The notes under the pieces were generated by a model, which was given only the letters and a program-made list of their open reading frames with translations, had not been told where the DNA came from and did not search any database. A stretch of DNA of 64,000 bases from Phycisphaerae bacterium. GTDB taxonomy: Bacteria; Planctomycetota; Phycisphaerae; Sedimentisphaerales; Anaerobacaceae. The translations under genes and the position numbers were made by a program. The stretch lies in NCBI GenBank assembly GCA_012744475.1, contig JAAYBV010000108.1, positions 1 through 64,000 of the forward strand. The letters are read 5' to 3'. Position 1 is the stretch's first letter. Every line of letters starts with the position of its first letter. This document shows positions 25,545 to 34,814 of the stretch, in pieces.

Positions 25545-27716
25545 CGCCCCTACCGGGATTCCATTGTCCTGGAGCCGGCCTGCAGGGCTGTCGGGCGCCA
25601 GACGGTAGTCCCTGGCGGCGGCATCGACGAACTCCGGTTCCATGACCAGAGCATGCGTCGAAAACTCCCGCGTCCGCTGGTGCTCGGCGAACTCGGTAAC
25701 TCCAACGGAGGTCCGCCCCCATAGAAGCAGCGGCAAGCCTTCCGGCTGAAACCAGCAGTTCGCATCCATGGTCAGCGCCACGGTCCAATCGCGGCCGGCC
25801 AGACGCAGGCAACTGTCGGTGGCATTGCAGAAAATGTTGTAGCGGACGACGAAGTCGGACGTTCCGGCTGTGTTGTCGTAGAACATCAGGTGCCGCCCGT
25901 TGCGGTCGGGCCGCTGGGCGTGCCCCCAGCCATAGCCGGCATCGACGCAGGTATTGTGCTCGAAGCGGATGTTGTGCGTGCGGCTGGATTCGTCCCGATT
26001 CCAGTACTCGAACGAGTACTCGCAGTTCCAGATCACGTTGCGGCGGTATGTGATGTTCTCCTGAACGTTGGTCCCGCTGCCCTGGTTGGTCAAGGCGGCG
26101 TCGTAGATCTCCCACAGGCGGCAGTCTTCCACCAGACAGTCGCCGGCGCTGGACCAGAATTCGATCCCGTTGCCGTACCGCACCGGCCGGCCGTCGGCGG
26201 TGGTGTGCTGGTGTCCGCCGCCGATGTAGGACAGATCGCAGCGACGCACGATGATGTGCCGGACAGCGGACCCGCCGATGCCGTGGGCGGCCCCATACCG
26301 CAGGTCGAGGTCTTCATAGGTGACGTACCGCTTGCCGCTCTGGTCGATGATATGCTTGCGCAGGGCCAGTTCGATGCTGCGATGAAGACTCGCCGGATTG
26401 CCGTCCGAGCGGAGCAGCACGCGCTTTCCATTGGAGTCATAGAAGTAATCCCATGGCCTTTGAAGCTCGGCCCGGCTCCATTTCTTGACGCCGACCGCCG
26501 CACCGTGGTCGAAGATGATGTTGCCAACATCGACTGCAAGAGGGCCCTGAGAATCGGTCGTGCTCCAGATGCCGTCTTCAACGAGGCTCCACTCCGCAGC
26601 CGCATCCATAGCCACCGAGCCGAGCAGCGAAGGCTTGTCGCCCATGCCATACGCGCCGTACGTGATGGGAAGGCCGGGCGCGCCGCTCTGGGGAACGAGT
26701 TGGCCCCGCCAGAGCCCACCGCGTCTGAAGAGAACCGTGTCGCCTGGCTTCAGGGACGCCTGATTGACCTTCTCCAGGGATCGCCAGGCGGCCACTCGGC
26801 TTCGACCGTCCCGACCGTCATCTCCATGCACATCATCGACGTAATATACTCGTGACGACCGTCCGGTCTTGACAAAAGCCAGGATCGCACGAGCAACGAC
26901 GTCGTCCGGCTCTGAAATCCGACTGACGATGGTCCCGTGGTCGCGGCCTTCGACTTCGAGGTATTCGATCCGTTCGTGGCCGGCCGCCTTCATCGCCGCG
27001 ACAAACAGCCGATTCTCCTCGGCCCGCGCCGGCAGGTCCTCGCTGCCGCAGATACACACCGCAGGTGGCGCATCAGCGCGGACGTGATACAGCGGTGCCG
27101 CTTCATCGACGATCTGACGCGTGCGTCCGATTCGGCGCTCCGCGCGGACGGCTGAATGTGTGACCATCTGCCCGCTGACGGGGATCAAGCCCGCGACGAC
27201 ATCCGGACTCAGGCCGTATCGACCGAGATACCGCCCGTCCAGGCCGATCATTGCGGTCAGGTAGCCTCCGGCCGAATGGCCGCAGACGAAGATGCGCTTC
27301 GCATCGCCGCCGTGCGCCCCAACGTTCCGATGCAGCCAGGCCACACTGGCGGCCGCATCGTCCAGATAGGCCGGGAACGCCGCCGCTGGTGAAAGGCGAT
27401 AGTTGGGCAGCGCCACGGCCACCCCCTGCCCGGAGAACCATTTCGCAATCCCGACCGTCATCGGATCGGACTTGCTGCCCTCCGTGATGCCGCCGCCGTG
27501 GAACCACAACAACGTCGCAAAACCCTTCTCGCCTTCGGGCAGGTACAGATCGAGCTTGCACCGCTCCATCTCATAGGCCGTCAACCCATCGCCGCTCTTG
27601 TAGGCGATGTCCGCGACGACGGAGATCGGCTGTGCATTCGCTGCGGCGACGCCCGCCTGACTGACCAGCCAGACGAGCCACGCCAAGCCAACCGTCCATC
27701 TTGGCAACCGTGTCAT
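25536..27716 (-). CDS. Secreted alpha/beta-hydrolase esterase fused to a right-handed beta-helix domain
   Basis: A 726-residue exported fusion. After a signal peptide (about 1-28) comes an esterase of the HSL/BD-FAE type: oxyanion HGGG (73-76), nucleophile elbow GHSAGG (S148), CGSEDLPARAEEN with a catalytic acid, and EGRDHGT with the catalytic His. From about residue 290 a parallel beta-helix region begins (YYVDDVHGDDGRDG, then many short turns such as HIIVRRCDLSYIGG, DCLVEDCRLWEIYDAAL, NITYRRNVIWNC and IRFEHNTCVD), as in pectate-lyase-like or polygalacturonase-like proteins. This suggests combined de-esterification and chain recognition or cleavage. The ATG at 27716 has GGGAG at spacing 8; the earlier TTG at 27731 is not needed. 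It is the last gene of the minus-strand operon that starts at 33800. Confidence 0.83.
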   Translation of the reverse strand: MTRLPRWTVGLAWLVWLVSQAGVAAANAQPISVVADIAYKSGDGLTAYEMERCKLDLYLPEGEKGFATLLWFHGGGITEGSKSDPMTVGIAKWFSGQGVAVALPNYRLSPAAAFPAYLDDAAASVAWLHRNVGAHGGDAKRIFVCGHSAGGYLTAMIGLDGRYLGRYGLSPDVVAGLIPVSGQMVTHSAVRAERRIGRTRQIVDEAAPLYHVRADAPPAVCICGSEDLPARAEENRLFVAAMKAAGHERIEYLEVEGRDHGTIVSRISEPDDVVARAILAFVKTGRSSRVYYVDDVHGDDGRDGRSRVAAWRSLEKVNQASLKPGDTVLFRRGGLWRGQLVPQSGAPGLPITYGAYGMGDKPSLLGSVAMDAAAEWSLVEDGIWSTTDSQGPLAVDVGNIIFDHGAAVGVKKWSRAELQRPWDYFYDSNGKRVLLRSDGNPASLHRSIELALRKHIIDQSGKRYVTYEDLDLRYGAAHGIGGSAVRHIIVRRCDLSYIGGGHQHTTADGRPVRYGNGIEFWSSAGDCLVEDCRLWEIYDAALTNQGSGTNVQENITYRRNVIWNCEYSFEYWNRDESSRTHNIRFEHNTCVDAGYGWGHAQRPDRNGRHLMFYDNTAGTSDFVVRYNIFCNATDSCLRLAGRDWTVALTMDANCWFQPEGLPLLLWGRTSVGVTEFAEHQRTREFSTHALVMEPEFVDAAARDYRLAPDSPAGRLQDNGIPVGALP

Positions 27717-27738
27717 CCTCAGTGCTCCCAATGATGTC

Positions 27739-29715
27739 TCAACGAGCGGGCCTGTAGATTCGAGCGACCCAGCCGCCGCCAGGCGCCAGATCGATCTTCA
27801 TCGTTGTATCGGCCGTGACATTCCCCTTTTCTTTCTTGTAGTCGATGGCCCGAGTGGCCGCGTTGGCTCCGTCGCGGAGGAACTCCATTTCATATGAACC
27901 GGCGTCGAGGAAGTCGAATCGCAGATCGAACTGCCGAGGCTCCCAGTCCGTGATCGCGCCGACAAACCACGTTTCGCCCCTCCGGCGGGCCAGCACGACG
28001 TAGTCGCCCACTTGGGCCTCCAACACGCGCGTCTGGTCCCACTCGACGGGAATCTGCGCGATGAACTCGGTGCACTCGCGCTCGCGGTAGTAGTCCGACG
28101 GCGCATCGGGCAACATCTGCATGGGGCTCTCCAGGATGACGAACAGCGCAATGTCGTGGGCGCGGGTGCCCAGGCCCATCGGCCGGTCCCCCACCGGCCG
28201 GAACTCGTGCTTCTGGGCGTTGTTCATCGTGCCGGGGATGTAGTCCATCGGCCCGGCGACCATGCGAAGGAACGGCAGCAACGCGTGATGCTCCGGGTTG
28301 GCCTGGTCGCTCCAGCCGTTCTGCTCGACCTCGATCAGGCCCTCGCGCGTCAGGACGTTGGGATAGGCCCGTCGCAGGCCTGCCGGCTTGTACGCGCCGT
28401 GGAAGTCGACGACCATATGCCGTTTGGCGGTTTCCTTCGCGATCCGGTGGTAGAAGTTAACCATCCTCTGATCGTCGCGATTCATAAAGTCGATTTTGAT
28501 GCCCCTGATTCCCCACTTGGCAAACTGATCGAGCGCCTGCTCACACTGGCGGTCCAGGGTCGCCCAGATCACCCACAGCATGACGCCCACGTTCTTCTCT
28601 TTCGCGTAGGCGCAGACCGCCTCCATGTCCAGATCGGGATGAATCTTGAACAGGTCGGCTCCATCGGACCAGCCGTCATCAAAGAGGAAGTACTCGAATC
28701 CAAACTCCGAGGCGAAGTCGATGAAGTGCCTGGCGGTGGCGGTGTTGATACCCGCCTTGAAATCGACGCCGTAGATGTTCCGCCGGCCCCACCAGTCGAA
28801 CGTGACCACTCCCGGCTTGATCCACGAGACGTCGTCCAGAGCCAGAGGCGACGCCAGCAGATAGACCATCTGATTGGCGATCAGATCGCCGTCGTTTCGC
28901 GCGACGGCGATGATCCGCCAGGGATAGGCTCGCGTGCCCTCGGTCTTGGCGATGTAGTCCGCGTGCTTTGCCACACGGCCACGCACATAGGCGTTGCCTT
29001 CATACGATTCGTCGAGCGGATAGCCCGCAAATGCAGTTTCCAGGGAGGTCCCGCCCGTGCCCCGCAGCCACATGCCCGGATAGTCCCGCAGGTCCGACTC
29101 GGTGATGAGCACCCTGGGCCGGCCCGCTTGCGTCACAAGCAATGGCAGGCAGCACAGGTCCTCCGCCTTCAAATCACCGATTGCCTGCTCGCTGTAGGGC
29201 TCCTCATAGGCGGAGCGGAAGCTCTCCTCCTTCTGACAGATGACCGAGGCCGTGTCGGCGAACTGGAAGCGGGCCTGCTCCGACTGTATGACCACCTCGC
29301 CCGGCAGGGACGTCGAGATGCGATAGGCGACGCCGTTGTCGTATGCCCTGAACGCCAAGGCAAAGCCCCCTTCGAAGGTCAGCGTCAGCTCGTTGTAGCG
29401 GTCCTGTATCACCGCGTTCTTCTCGCGAATCTCCGGACGGACCTCTTGTACGATCGTTCTGCGATCCACGCGCGTGACAGGTGAACCAGCGCCAAGGACA
29501 ACGCCGTCCGTCACAGTCAGAGCCAGTCCTGTGACATCGGTTACTGTCCCGCCGTCGACGAGCACCGAGAAATCGATCCGCTCGCCCGCGTCCACGCGGA
29601 CGCCCACCGTCCCATCGGGAGATCGCAGATCGTATCGTTCACAGAGCCCCACGCTCACGTTCACAAGCAAGACCACAGCGGCAAGCGCCGCCGAACCGGT
29701 CATCTTCTCATCCAT
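27739..29715 (-). CDS. GH97 family glycoside hydrolase
   Basis: A 658-residue secreted enzyme with an N-terminal signal (AALAAVVLLVNVSVGLC). The GH97 N-terminal beta-sandwich begins at RYDLRSPDGTVGVRV, the catalytic TIM barrel has FDWWGRRNIYGVDFK and FLFDDGWSDGAD, and IKIDFMNRDDQR, VDFHGAYKPAGLRRAYPN and the REGLIEVEQNGW segment carry conserved acidic residues. A C-terminal all-beta domain ends at WVARIYRPAR. GH97 contains inverting alpha-glucosidases (SusB) and retaining alpha-galactosidases; which applies cannot be decided by eye. The ATG at 29715 has AAGGAGA at spacing 8. The gaps are 34 nt to the upstream PQQ-like gene and 22 nt to the downstream esterase, so it is co-transcribed. Confidence 0.9.
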   Translation of the reverse strand: MDEKMTGSAALAAVVLLVNVSVGLCERYDLRSPDGTVGVRVDAGERIDFSVLVDGGTVTDVTGLALTVTDGVVLGAGSPVTRVDRRTIVQEVRPEIREKNAVIQDRYNELTLTFEGGFALAFRAYDNGVAYRISTSLPGEVVIQSEQARFQFADTASVICQKEESFRSAYEEPYSEQAIGDLKAEDLCCLPLLVTQAGRPRVLITESDLRDYPGMWLRGTGGTSLETAFAGYPLDESYEGNAYVRGRVAKHADYIAKTEGTRAYPWRIIAVARNDGDLIANQMVYLLASPLALDDVSWIKPGVVTFDWWGRRNIYGVDFKAGINTATARHFIDFASEFGFEYFLFDDGWSDGADLFKIHPDLDMEAVCAYAKEKNVGVMLWVIWATLDRQCEQALDQFAKWGIRGIKIDFMNRDDQRMVNFYHRIAKETAKRHMVVDFHGAYKPAGLRRAYPNVLTREGLIEVEQNGWSDQANPEHHALLPFLRMVAGPMDYIPGTMNNAQKHEFRPVGDRPMGLGTRAHDIALFVILESPMQMLPDAPSDYYRERECTEFIAQIPVEWDQTRVLEAQVGDYVVLARRRGETWFVGAITDWEPRQFDLRFDFLDAGSYEMEFLRDGANAATRAIDYKKEKGNVTADTTMKIDLAPGGGWVARIYRPAR

Positions 29716-29749
29716 CACAGCAGTCTCCTTCCCATGCATTCTGTCGGCT

Positions 29750-31054
29750 TCATCGAGCCGATTCGATGCGGTAGAGGTGGGTCTTCGTTCGCAGCAACAG
29801 CGCCTTGCCGACGACGGCGGGCGAGGCCATGCAGCCGGAATCGAGTGTGTTCGTCGCGACAATCTCGAACTGTCGCGCAGCCTTGAAGACGGTCGATGTG
29901 CCGCTCTGGTTGAAGCAATAGATGTTGCCGTTGGCATAGAGCAGCGATGCGGCATAGTCGCCTCGGATGCGGTCCTTCCACACCTGCTCGCCCGTCGCCG
30001 CGTCCACGCAGACGACGATCCCCGTATCGTTGATGGTGAAGAGCAGATCGCCGATCAGGGCGGGCGAGGGCGTTCGGGGCACCGTCCGTGCGGTCTTCCA
30101 CAGCACGTGGCTATCGGTGACGTCGCCTGAGCCATCGACGCGAATGGCCATCAGCTCGGTCTGGCCGAAACCGCTGATCATGTAGGCGACACCGTCCTGG
30201 TAGATGGGGGCCGCGGCGCCGGAAAACGCAGGCGTACGAACTTTCCACAACTCGCGGCCGGTCGTCGGATCATAACCATAGAGCGCCTTGGCGCCGACGC
30301 TGAGCATCTGTGCGGCGCCGTTAGCTTGGACGACCAGCGGGGTCGAGTACGCCTTGCGCAGGTCGCCTTCGTCTCTCGGCTTGCCCTCGGCGTCCAGGTC
30401 GTCCCAGTCGGCGGTGCGGTCGGTCTTCCAGACGGTCCGGCCGGTGGCCTTGTCCAACGCGACGAGATACTGCACGTCCACGCCGTCCATGGTCAGGATC
30501 AGCAGTTTCTCGAACAGGATGGGCGACGAGCCAGGCCCGCGATAATGCCGACAAGGCAGGTCGTCCCGCTTCCAGAGCACCTGGAACGTGGTTGTGTCCA
30601 GACATGCGGTTCCATAGCTTCCAAAGTGCACGTAGACGCGGCCCGGCTCGACAACGGGCGTGGGCGAGGCATAGCCATTGAGCGGATTGCCCAGCGGCTC
30701 CGGATTCTCCGCATGGAAGATCCGCTCGCTGAAACGAACCATACCCGAGCCGGCATCGACGCAGATCGCGTAGAAATCGTGCCCATCCGCGGTCGCGCTG
30801 GTCAGCCAGACCTGTCCGTTCATCACCACCGGACTCGACCAGCCGATGTGGGGAACAGGCGTCTTCCACGCGATGTTCTCCGCCTCGTTCCAGTGCACCG
30901 GCAGGCCCAGCCGCACATCGCCACAGGGGCTGGTCGCCAGGCCATCACCGGAGGGCCCACGAAAGCGCGGCCAGTCGGCCTGGGCCGGCGCCATCATCGC
31001 GAAGAGAACCGCAACTATCCAGTATCGACACGCCCGCCCCGTGCTTGCTGGCAT
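29750..31054 (-). CDS. Secreted PQQ-like beta-propeller protein
   Basis: The 434-residue protein has a signal peptide (YWIVAVLFAMMAPAQA), then ADWPRFRGPSGDGL, the typical opening of planctomycete PQQ-like repeat proteins. Several tryptophan-docking blades follow (IAWKTPVPHIGWSSP, LDKATGRTVWKT, YDPTTGRELWKV, DAATGEQVWKD). The repeats match the BamB/PQQ-dehydrogenase propeller fold, but the calcium/PQQ-binding residues of true alcohol dehydrogenases are not evident, so it is more likely a scaffold or binding protein. It begins at an ATG at 31054, 44 nt after the amidohydrolase stop, and lies 34 nt before GH97. It is a middle gene of the operon. Confidence 0.86.
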   Translation of the reverse strand: MPASTGRACRYWIVAVLFAMMAPAQADWPRFRGPSGDGLATSPCGDVRLGLPVHWNEAENIAWKTPVPHIGWSSPVVMNGQVWLTSATADGHDFYAICVDAGSGMVRFSERIFHAENPEPLGNPLNGYASPTPVVEPGRVYVHFGSYGTACLDTTTFQVLWKRDDLPCRHYRGPGSSPILFEKLLILTMDGVDVQYLVALDKATGRTVWKTDRTADWDDLDAEGKPRDEGDLRKAYSTPLVVQANGAAQMLSVGAKALYGYDPTTGRELWKVRTPAFSGAAAPIYQDGVAYMISGFGQTELMAIRVDGSGDVTDSHVLWKTARTVPRTPSPALIGDLLFTINDTGIVVCVDAATGEQVWKDRIRGDYAASLLYANGNIYCFNQSGTSTVFKAARQFEIVATNTLDSGCMASPAVVGKALLLRTKTHLYRIESAR

Positions 31055-31098
31055 CACAAACTCATTCCTTCCCAAGCTGTCACCTGTCTGTGCAGAGG

Positions 31099-32184
31099 CT
31101 ACTTGTGCAAGATCTTCAAGGCGTTGGTCCGATAGACCCTTTCCAGCACCGAGTCGCCCAGCGCCAGGCCGTGCAGGGGCCAGTGGTAACTGAAATTGTC
31201 CCAGTCGTAGAAGTGCTCATCCGCCGACTCCAGGATGCGGAACGTGATCCGGTACACACCCGGGCTGAGACCCATGTCGGTGCCGTAGACAAGCCGGTCC
31301 TGATAGGTCTCGTAGAACTTGGCGGTGAATCGAGGGATGGCTGCTGTTTCCGCGTATCGCGCGGAGATGTCCGCGTACAGGTTTGGACATTCATCGAAGA
31401 GCTTAGCCAAGCGACCGAGATCGTATGAGCAGTTGGCGAAATGGCAAGCGACGAACGTGGTGTTCGGATGCCGCTTGACCGCACGTTCGAGGATATCGAC
31501 CATCCCGGCGTGGCCGACGATGCCGGGCTGATCGTCCAGTCGCCAGGTGTAGGCGTTCATCAGCCCGTCGTTGCGAGCGTCCATCGGCTCGTACATCCAA
31601 TACGGATCGGCTACGTGGATGTTGATGGGCATCTTCAGATCGGCGCACTTCTCCAGCAGCCCGTCCATGCGCGGGTCATCGAGATGTATGCCCCACGCCT
31701 TGGTGGGCCGGCAGTAGACCAGCCCCTTGCCCTTGTCGCCCAGCTCGCCCACCCCCCGAGCGCCGGCGTCGAAGCAGCGTTGGAGTTCCTTGACGGCCGC
31801 AGGCCCGAAACCGGGTTGGTCGTAGCCGGTGTAGTCGAAACCGCACCAAAGCTCGAACCGACCCGGATACTTCGAGTAGAGCGCCATCAGATCGTCGAAC
31901 TGCTTGCCCGTGGTTCCCGTCAGGACGACGGCCTTGGCGATGCCGTGCTCGTCCATAACCCGCACCCATCGGTCCACCTGCTCGGGTGTCTTCGCGTAGG
32001 CGTGGGCGTGCATGTCGATTGCCGGGTAGCGGGCTTTGGCAACCTCCGTCCGTGGGATCTTGTAGACCGAGCGAGGGTGAAAGTCTTTCAACAACAGCGT
32101 TTCGGGCGAAGGCTCTTCCGCCGCGGGCGACAATTCCCCGGCACAGCACACAATCCCCACCAGAATGGCAGCCATATGCTTCAT
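31099..32184 (-). CDS. Secreted amidohydrolase-2 family metal hydrolase
   Basis: A 361-residue protein with a signal peptide (MAAILVGIVCCAGELSPA) and a TIM-barrel amidohydrolase core. IDMHAHAY (H59, H61) is the metal motif on strand 1, NIHVADPYW lies on a middle strand, VGHAGMV and ACHFANCSYD come later, and YGTDMGLS carries the terminal metal-binding Asp. This pattern belongs to the Amidohydro_2 family, which includes decarboxylases and lactonases; many secreted planctomycete copies are uncharacterised. AAGGAG precedes the ATG. It lies 46 nt after the DUF5060 gene and 44 nt before the PQQ-like gene, so it is probably involved in the same polysaccharide or aromatic-ester turnover. Confidence 0.85.
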   Translation of the reverse strand: MKHMAAILVGIVCCAGELSPAAEEPSPETLLLKDFHPRSVYKIPRTEVAKARYPAIDMHAHAYAKTPEQVDRWVRVMDEHGIAKAVVLTGTTGKQFDDLMALYSKYPGRFELWCGFDYTGYDQPGFGPAAVKELQRCFDAGARGVGELGDKGKGLVYCRPTKAWGIHLDDPRMDGLLEKCADLKMPINIHVADPYWMYEPMDARNDGLMNAYTWRLDDQPGIVGHAGMVDILERAVKRHPNTTFVACHFANCSYDLGRLAKLFDECPNLYADISARYAETAAIPRFTAKFYETYQDRLVYGTDMGLSPGVYRITFRILESADEHFYDWDNFSYHWPLHGLALGDSVLERVYRTNALKILHK

Positions 32185-32230
32185 GATCGATCTCCTTTCA
32201 CATCACCAAGGCGATTCAATACGCCGGCGT

Positions 32231-33800
32231 TCATGGGACCCTTCGGATGCGCAGGGCCATGTAAGGTCTCTCAGGCAGGTCGATGGCCGCCCGGCTCTTG
32301 TCGATGTACTGGTAGCGGTCCAGGGACTCGACTTCAAACGTCCGCTCCACCGGAACAACGGTCATATTCCATGTGTCGATGATCTCCGCCCGGAATCGCA
32401 TGCCGTCCTGCAGCTCCGCACCGGGCAGCACAAACGGCCACTGCGCCATCTGCTCCTTGCCGAAGTAGATCAGGTAGTACTGCCCGGGCCGGCCTGCTAT
32501 TGGTCTCGTAGTACTGGTCGATCGGGTCAAGCCCCCCATCCGGGCCATCCTCGACGATCTGTCGCAGGAAGGCGATGCGGGCGGGACTGGCCCCGGCGAG
32601 CGTCCCACCGCGCGAGATCCAGCCGTCGCCGTCTGGCTGCACGCGCGTCTCACCGTGCGTGGCATAGGCTCCGCCAATGACGGCTATCCAGAACCGGTAG
32701 ACCATCTCTTCGCCCGTGAGCCGGCCCCAACGCTTGGCGATGGTGCCCTCGTAGTTGATCTCGTCGTGTACGATGGGCTTGCGATAGATGTCGCGCAACA
32801 AGGGCGAGACGCCGAAGAAACGCACCGCCATGTAATACTGAAGGCTCACGTGGGTGACCCAGGGCTTGCCATAATCGTAGATCCGTCCGGCGTTGTGAAT
32901 CGAACGCAGGTGTCCGTACGGGTCCTTCGCCTGGACCAGTTGGAACAGCCGGTCCCAGTCGGTGTCCGTCAGATGCCGTATGAAGCTGTTCTCGTTGGCC
33001 AGGGACCACCAGACATTGCGGTACGCCGCCAAACGGGCCACAAGATAGCGTACGAAGCGGTCGTTGGTCTCCGCATCCATCGTGTCGAAGCCCCACTTGC
33101 CGCCGTCGTACGGCCGAAACAGGATCACATCGGCCTCGATACCCAGATCGCGAAGCTGTACGACACACGCTTCCAGTCGCCGGAAATACTCCGGCTTGAA
33201 GCGGGAAAAATCCCAGGTCTCTTTCGATGTCCCCTCGAACGGAAAGCAGTCCAGCGCCCCGGGCCCTTTGACATAGCTCTCGCGCCAGGGCGGGACCGCC
33301 AGAAAGCGCGCCTTGTTGAAGGGGGACTGCTTGAGCGTTTCGAGAGTCTGCCGGCGTCGCTCCTCGGACTGAAACGGCCACTCGTAGATCGTGGTGCCGA
33401 ACGGGTAGAACGGCGTCCCGTCGGCATAGCCGAAGTGGTACTGGTTTCGGACCCGCACGGGACCGTGGCACCCGCGGGCGGGAGGGAGGCAAACGAACTG
33501 CCCTTCGTGGCCATCCAGGGCTTCGCGATTGCTCCTGGTCCGGTAGGTCCATATGCCTTCACGGTCGGGCATGAAACGGACCTTGAAGAGACCGTCTCCA
33601 TCGTAGAATCCCTCGGGCTCGAAGGCGCGATCGCCCTGCCGAAAGACGGCGCTGAACTCGATGCCGACGAACGGATTGCCTGTCGCCGGACCGGATAGCG
33701 TCAGTTCGAAGTCATCCCACATCCGAACTGATCTATCCTCGCCCGCCGAGGCGTCCGCCCACACCAGGAAAACCAGAGCGATCCTCACCAGACGCTTCAT
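32231..33800 (-). pseudogene. DUF5060 / apiosidase-like glycoside hydrolase with an internal frameshift
   Basis: From the ATG at 33800 the frame encodes a signal peptide (VRIALVFLVWADASAGE), a DUF5060 beta-sandwich (MWDDFELTLSGP...), a DUF4038-type barrel (YADGTPFYPFGTTIYEWP; acid candidates in SLANENSF and VHDEINYEG) and reaches DQYYETN near residue 434. The conserved C-terminal DUF5605-like domain (PGQYYLIYFGKEQMAQWPF...) then continues in another frame to the TGA at 32231-32233. The shift lies within 32481-32505, inside a CCCGGGCCGGCC run. Rejoined, the product would be about 522 residues, the family's usual length. It is either a recent loss-of-function mutation or a sequencing/assembly error. 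It heads the five-gene operon. Confidence 0.85.
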
Positions 33801-33869
33801 ACGAATGCGTTCCCTTCTCGTCAGAGGGCCATACCCTGCCCCGAAACCGCCTGGGCCGGGGCTCAGTAG

Positions 33870-33898
33870 ACTCTATCGCTTCCGCCACCGTCGGGCAA
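33870..33898 (-). promoter_or_regulatory. Possible promoter of the five-gene polysaccharide operon
   Basis: Minus-strand TTGCCC (33893-33898), 17 bp and TAGAGT (33870-33875), four matches in each box, about 70 nt before the ATG at 33800. Confidence 0.4.
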
Positions 33899-34186
33899 GC
33901 CTTTGCCCGCCAGCGCGTAGTGACACGTAGGCAATTGCCCCCATAGCAGGTTGAGGATTTTCCCTATGGCGGCCCCAATCCGGGCTCCGTACTATCCCTG
34001 TGCGTTGACAATGTCCGTTCAACGGGGATGGACATTGCGGAATGGGTGCTCTGCCATGGCAGGGCTTATGGGAAGGAGTTGGCACGCCGGCAGAGTTCCT
34101 TTTGGGAACGTCAAAAGGGCACACGAAGCGGAAGAGACCGGAAGACCGACCTCAGGAAGCGATCGTGCTGGAAGGCGGGCCGAGTT
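33899..34186. promoter_or_regulatory. Intergenic control region with two inverted repeats
   Basis: The gap between the divergent operon and the FixJ-like gene holds CCATAG (33941-33946) with CTATGG (33964-33969), and a perfect 8 bp pair CAATGTCC (34009-34016) / GGACATTG (34030-34037). The second pair overlaps a perfect TTGACA at 34005-34010. The spacings (17 and 13 nt) suit dimeric DNA-binding proteins. No gene is supported here. Confidence 0.4.
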
Positions 34187-34774
34187 ATGAACCATGGACG
34201 TCATAACATCTACTATGCCGACGGCGACCTAAAGAGCACAAGAGCCGTGCAGGCTGTCCTCGACCGGGCGGATGCGGCGGTATCCTGTTTCACTGACCCT
34301 GAGGAGTGTCTGAAAGCCATCCGTGACGCCGGGTGTCGGCTCCTCGTCACCAACGTCCCGGAGCCAGCGGTCGAGGGCATCAAGCTGCTGACCCGTGTCC
34401 GGCACATCGCACCCTGGTTGCCGGTCATCATGCTGGTCGAACCCGGTCAGATCGACACCGCCGTCCAGGCCATGAAGGCCGGCGCCACAGATTGCCTGGA
34501 GCGGCCTCCTCAGACGAGCCGGCTGCTGGCAGCCGTGAATCAGGCGCTCCACCGAACGGACGTCACGACACCGTCGAAACCTCTGACGGAGGTGGAACAG
34601 GCGGTGCTGCACCTCGTGCTGGAAGGAAAAACCAACGGTGAAATCGCCGCCGGACTCCATCGATCCCGACGCACGGTGGAAGTCCATCGCGCCAACATCA
34701 TGACGAAGCTCGGAGCGCGTCATATCGTCGATCTCGTGCGTCACGCCGGACTTGCCGGCCTGACGGACAAGTAG
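34187..34774 (+). CDS. FixJ/NarL-type regulator with a non-phosphorylatable receiver domain
   Basis: A 195-residue protein with a receiver domain (1-115) and a LuxR-type HTH (about 127-187: LTEVEQAVLHLVLEGKTNGEIAAGLHRSRRTVEVHRANIMTKLG). The receiver aligns well with FixJ (LLVTNVPEPAVEG against LVTDLRMPDMSG), but the phospho-acceptor Asp is Asn (N56). The conserved Lys near the end (EKP) is Arg (LERPP). Early acidic residues (D12, D14) remain. It is therefore probably a pseudo-receiver regulator controlled by ligand, protein partner or expression level. The ATG at 34187 begins the receiver directly; the open frame upstream lacks features. It is divergent from the polysaccharide operon and separated by a region with inverted repeats, so it may regulate that operon. 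Confidence 0.88.
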   Translation: MNHGRHNIYYADGDLKSTRAVQAVLDRADAAVSCFTDPEECLKAIRDAGCRLLVTNVPEPAVEGIKLLTRVRHIAPWLPVIMLVEPGQIDTAVQAMKAGATDCLERPPQTSRLLAAVNQALHRTDVTTPSKPLTEVEQAVLHLVLEGKTNGEIAAGLHRSRRTVEVHRANIMTKLGARHIVDLVRHAGLAGLTDK

Positions 34775-34814
34775 ATCCGCCGATGGCGCTGCTGGTTCGA
34801 CAGACGTGCCAGTA

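Noticed and set aside
34028-34186. In-frame N-terminal extension of the FixJ-like protein
   Set aside because: The receiver fold begins at the ATG at 34187, and the extension covers the inverted repeat and likely promoter.
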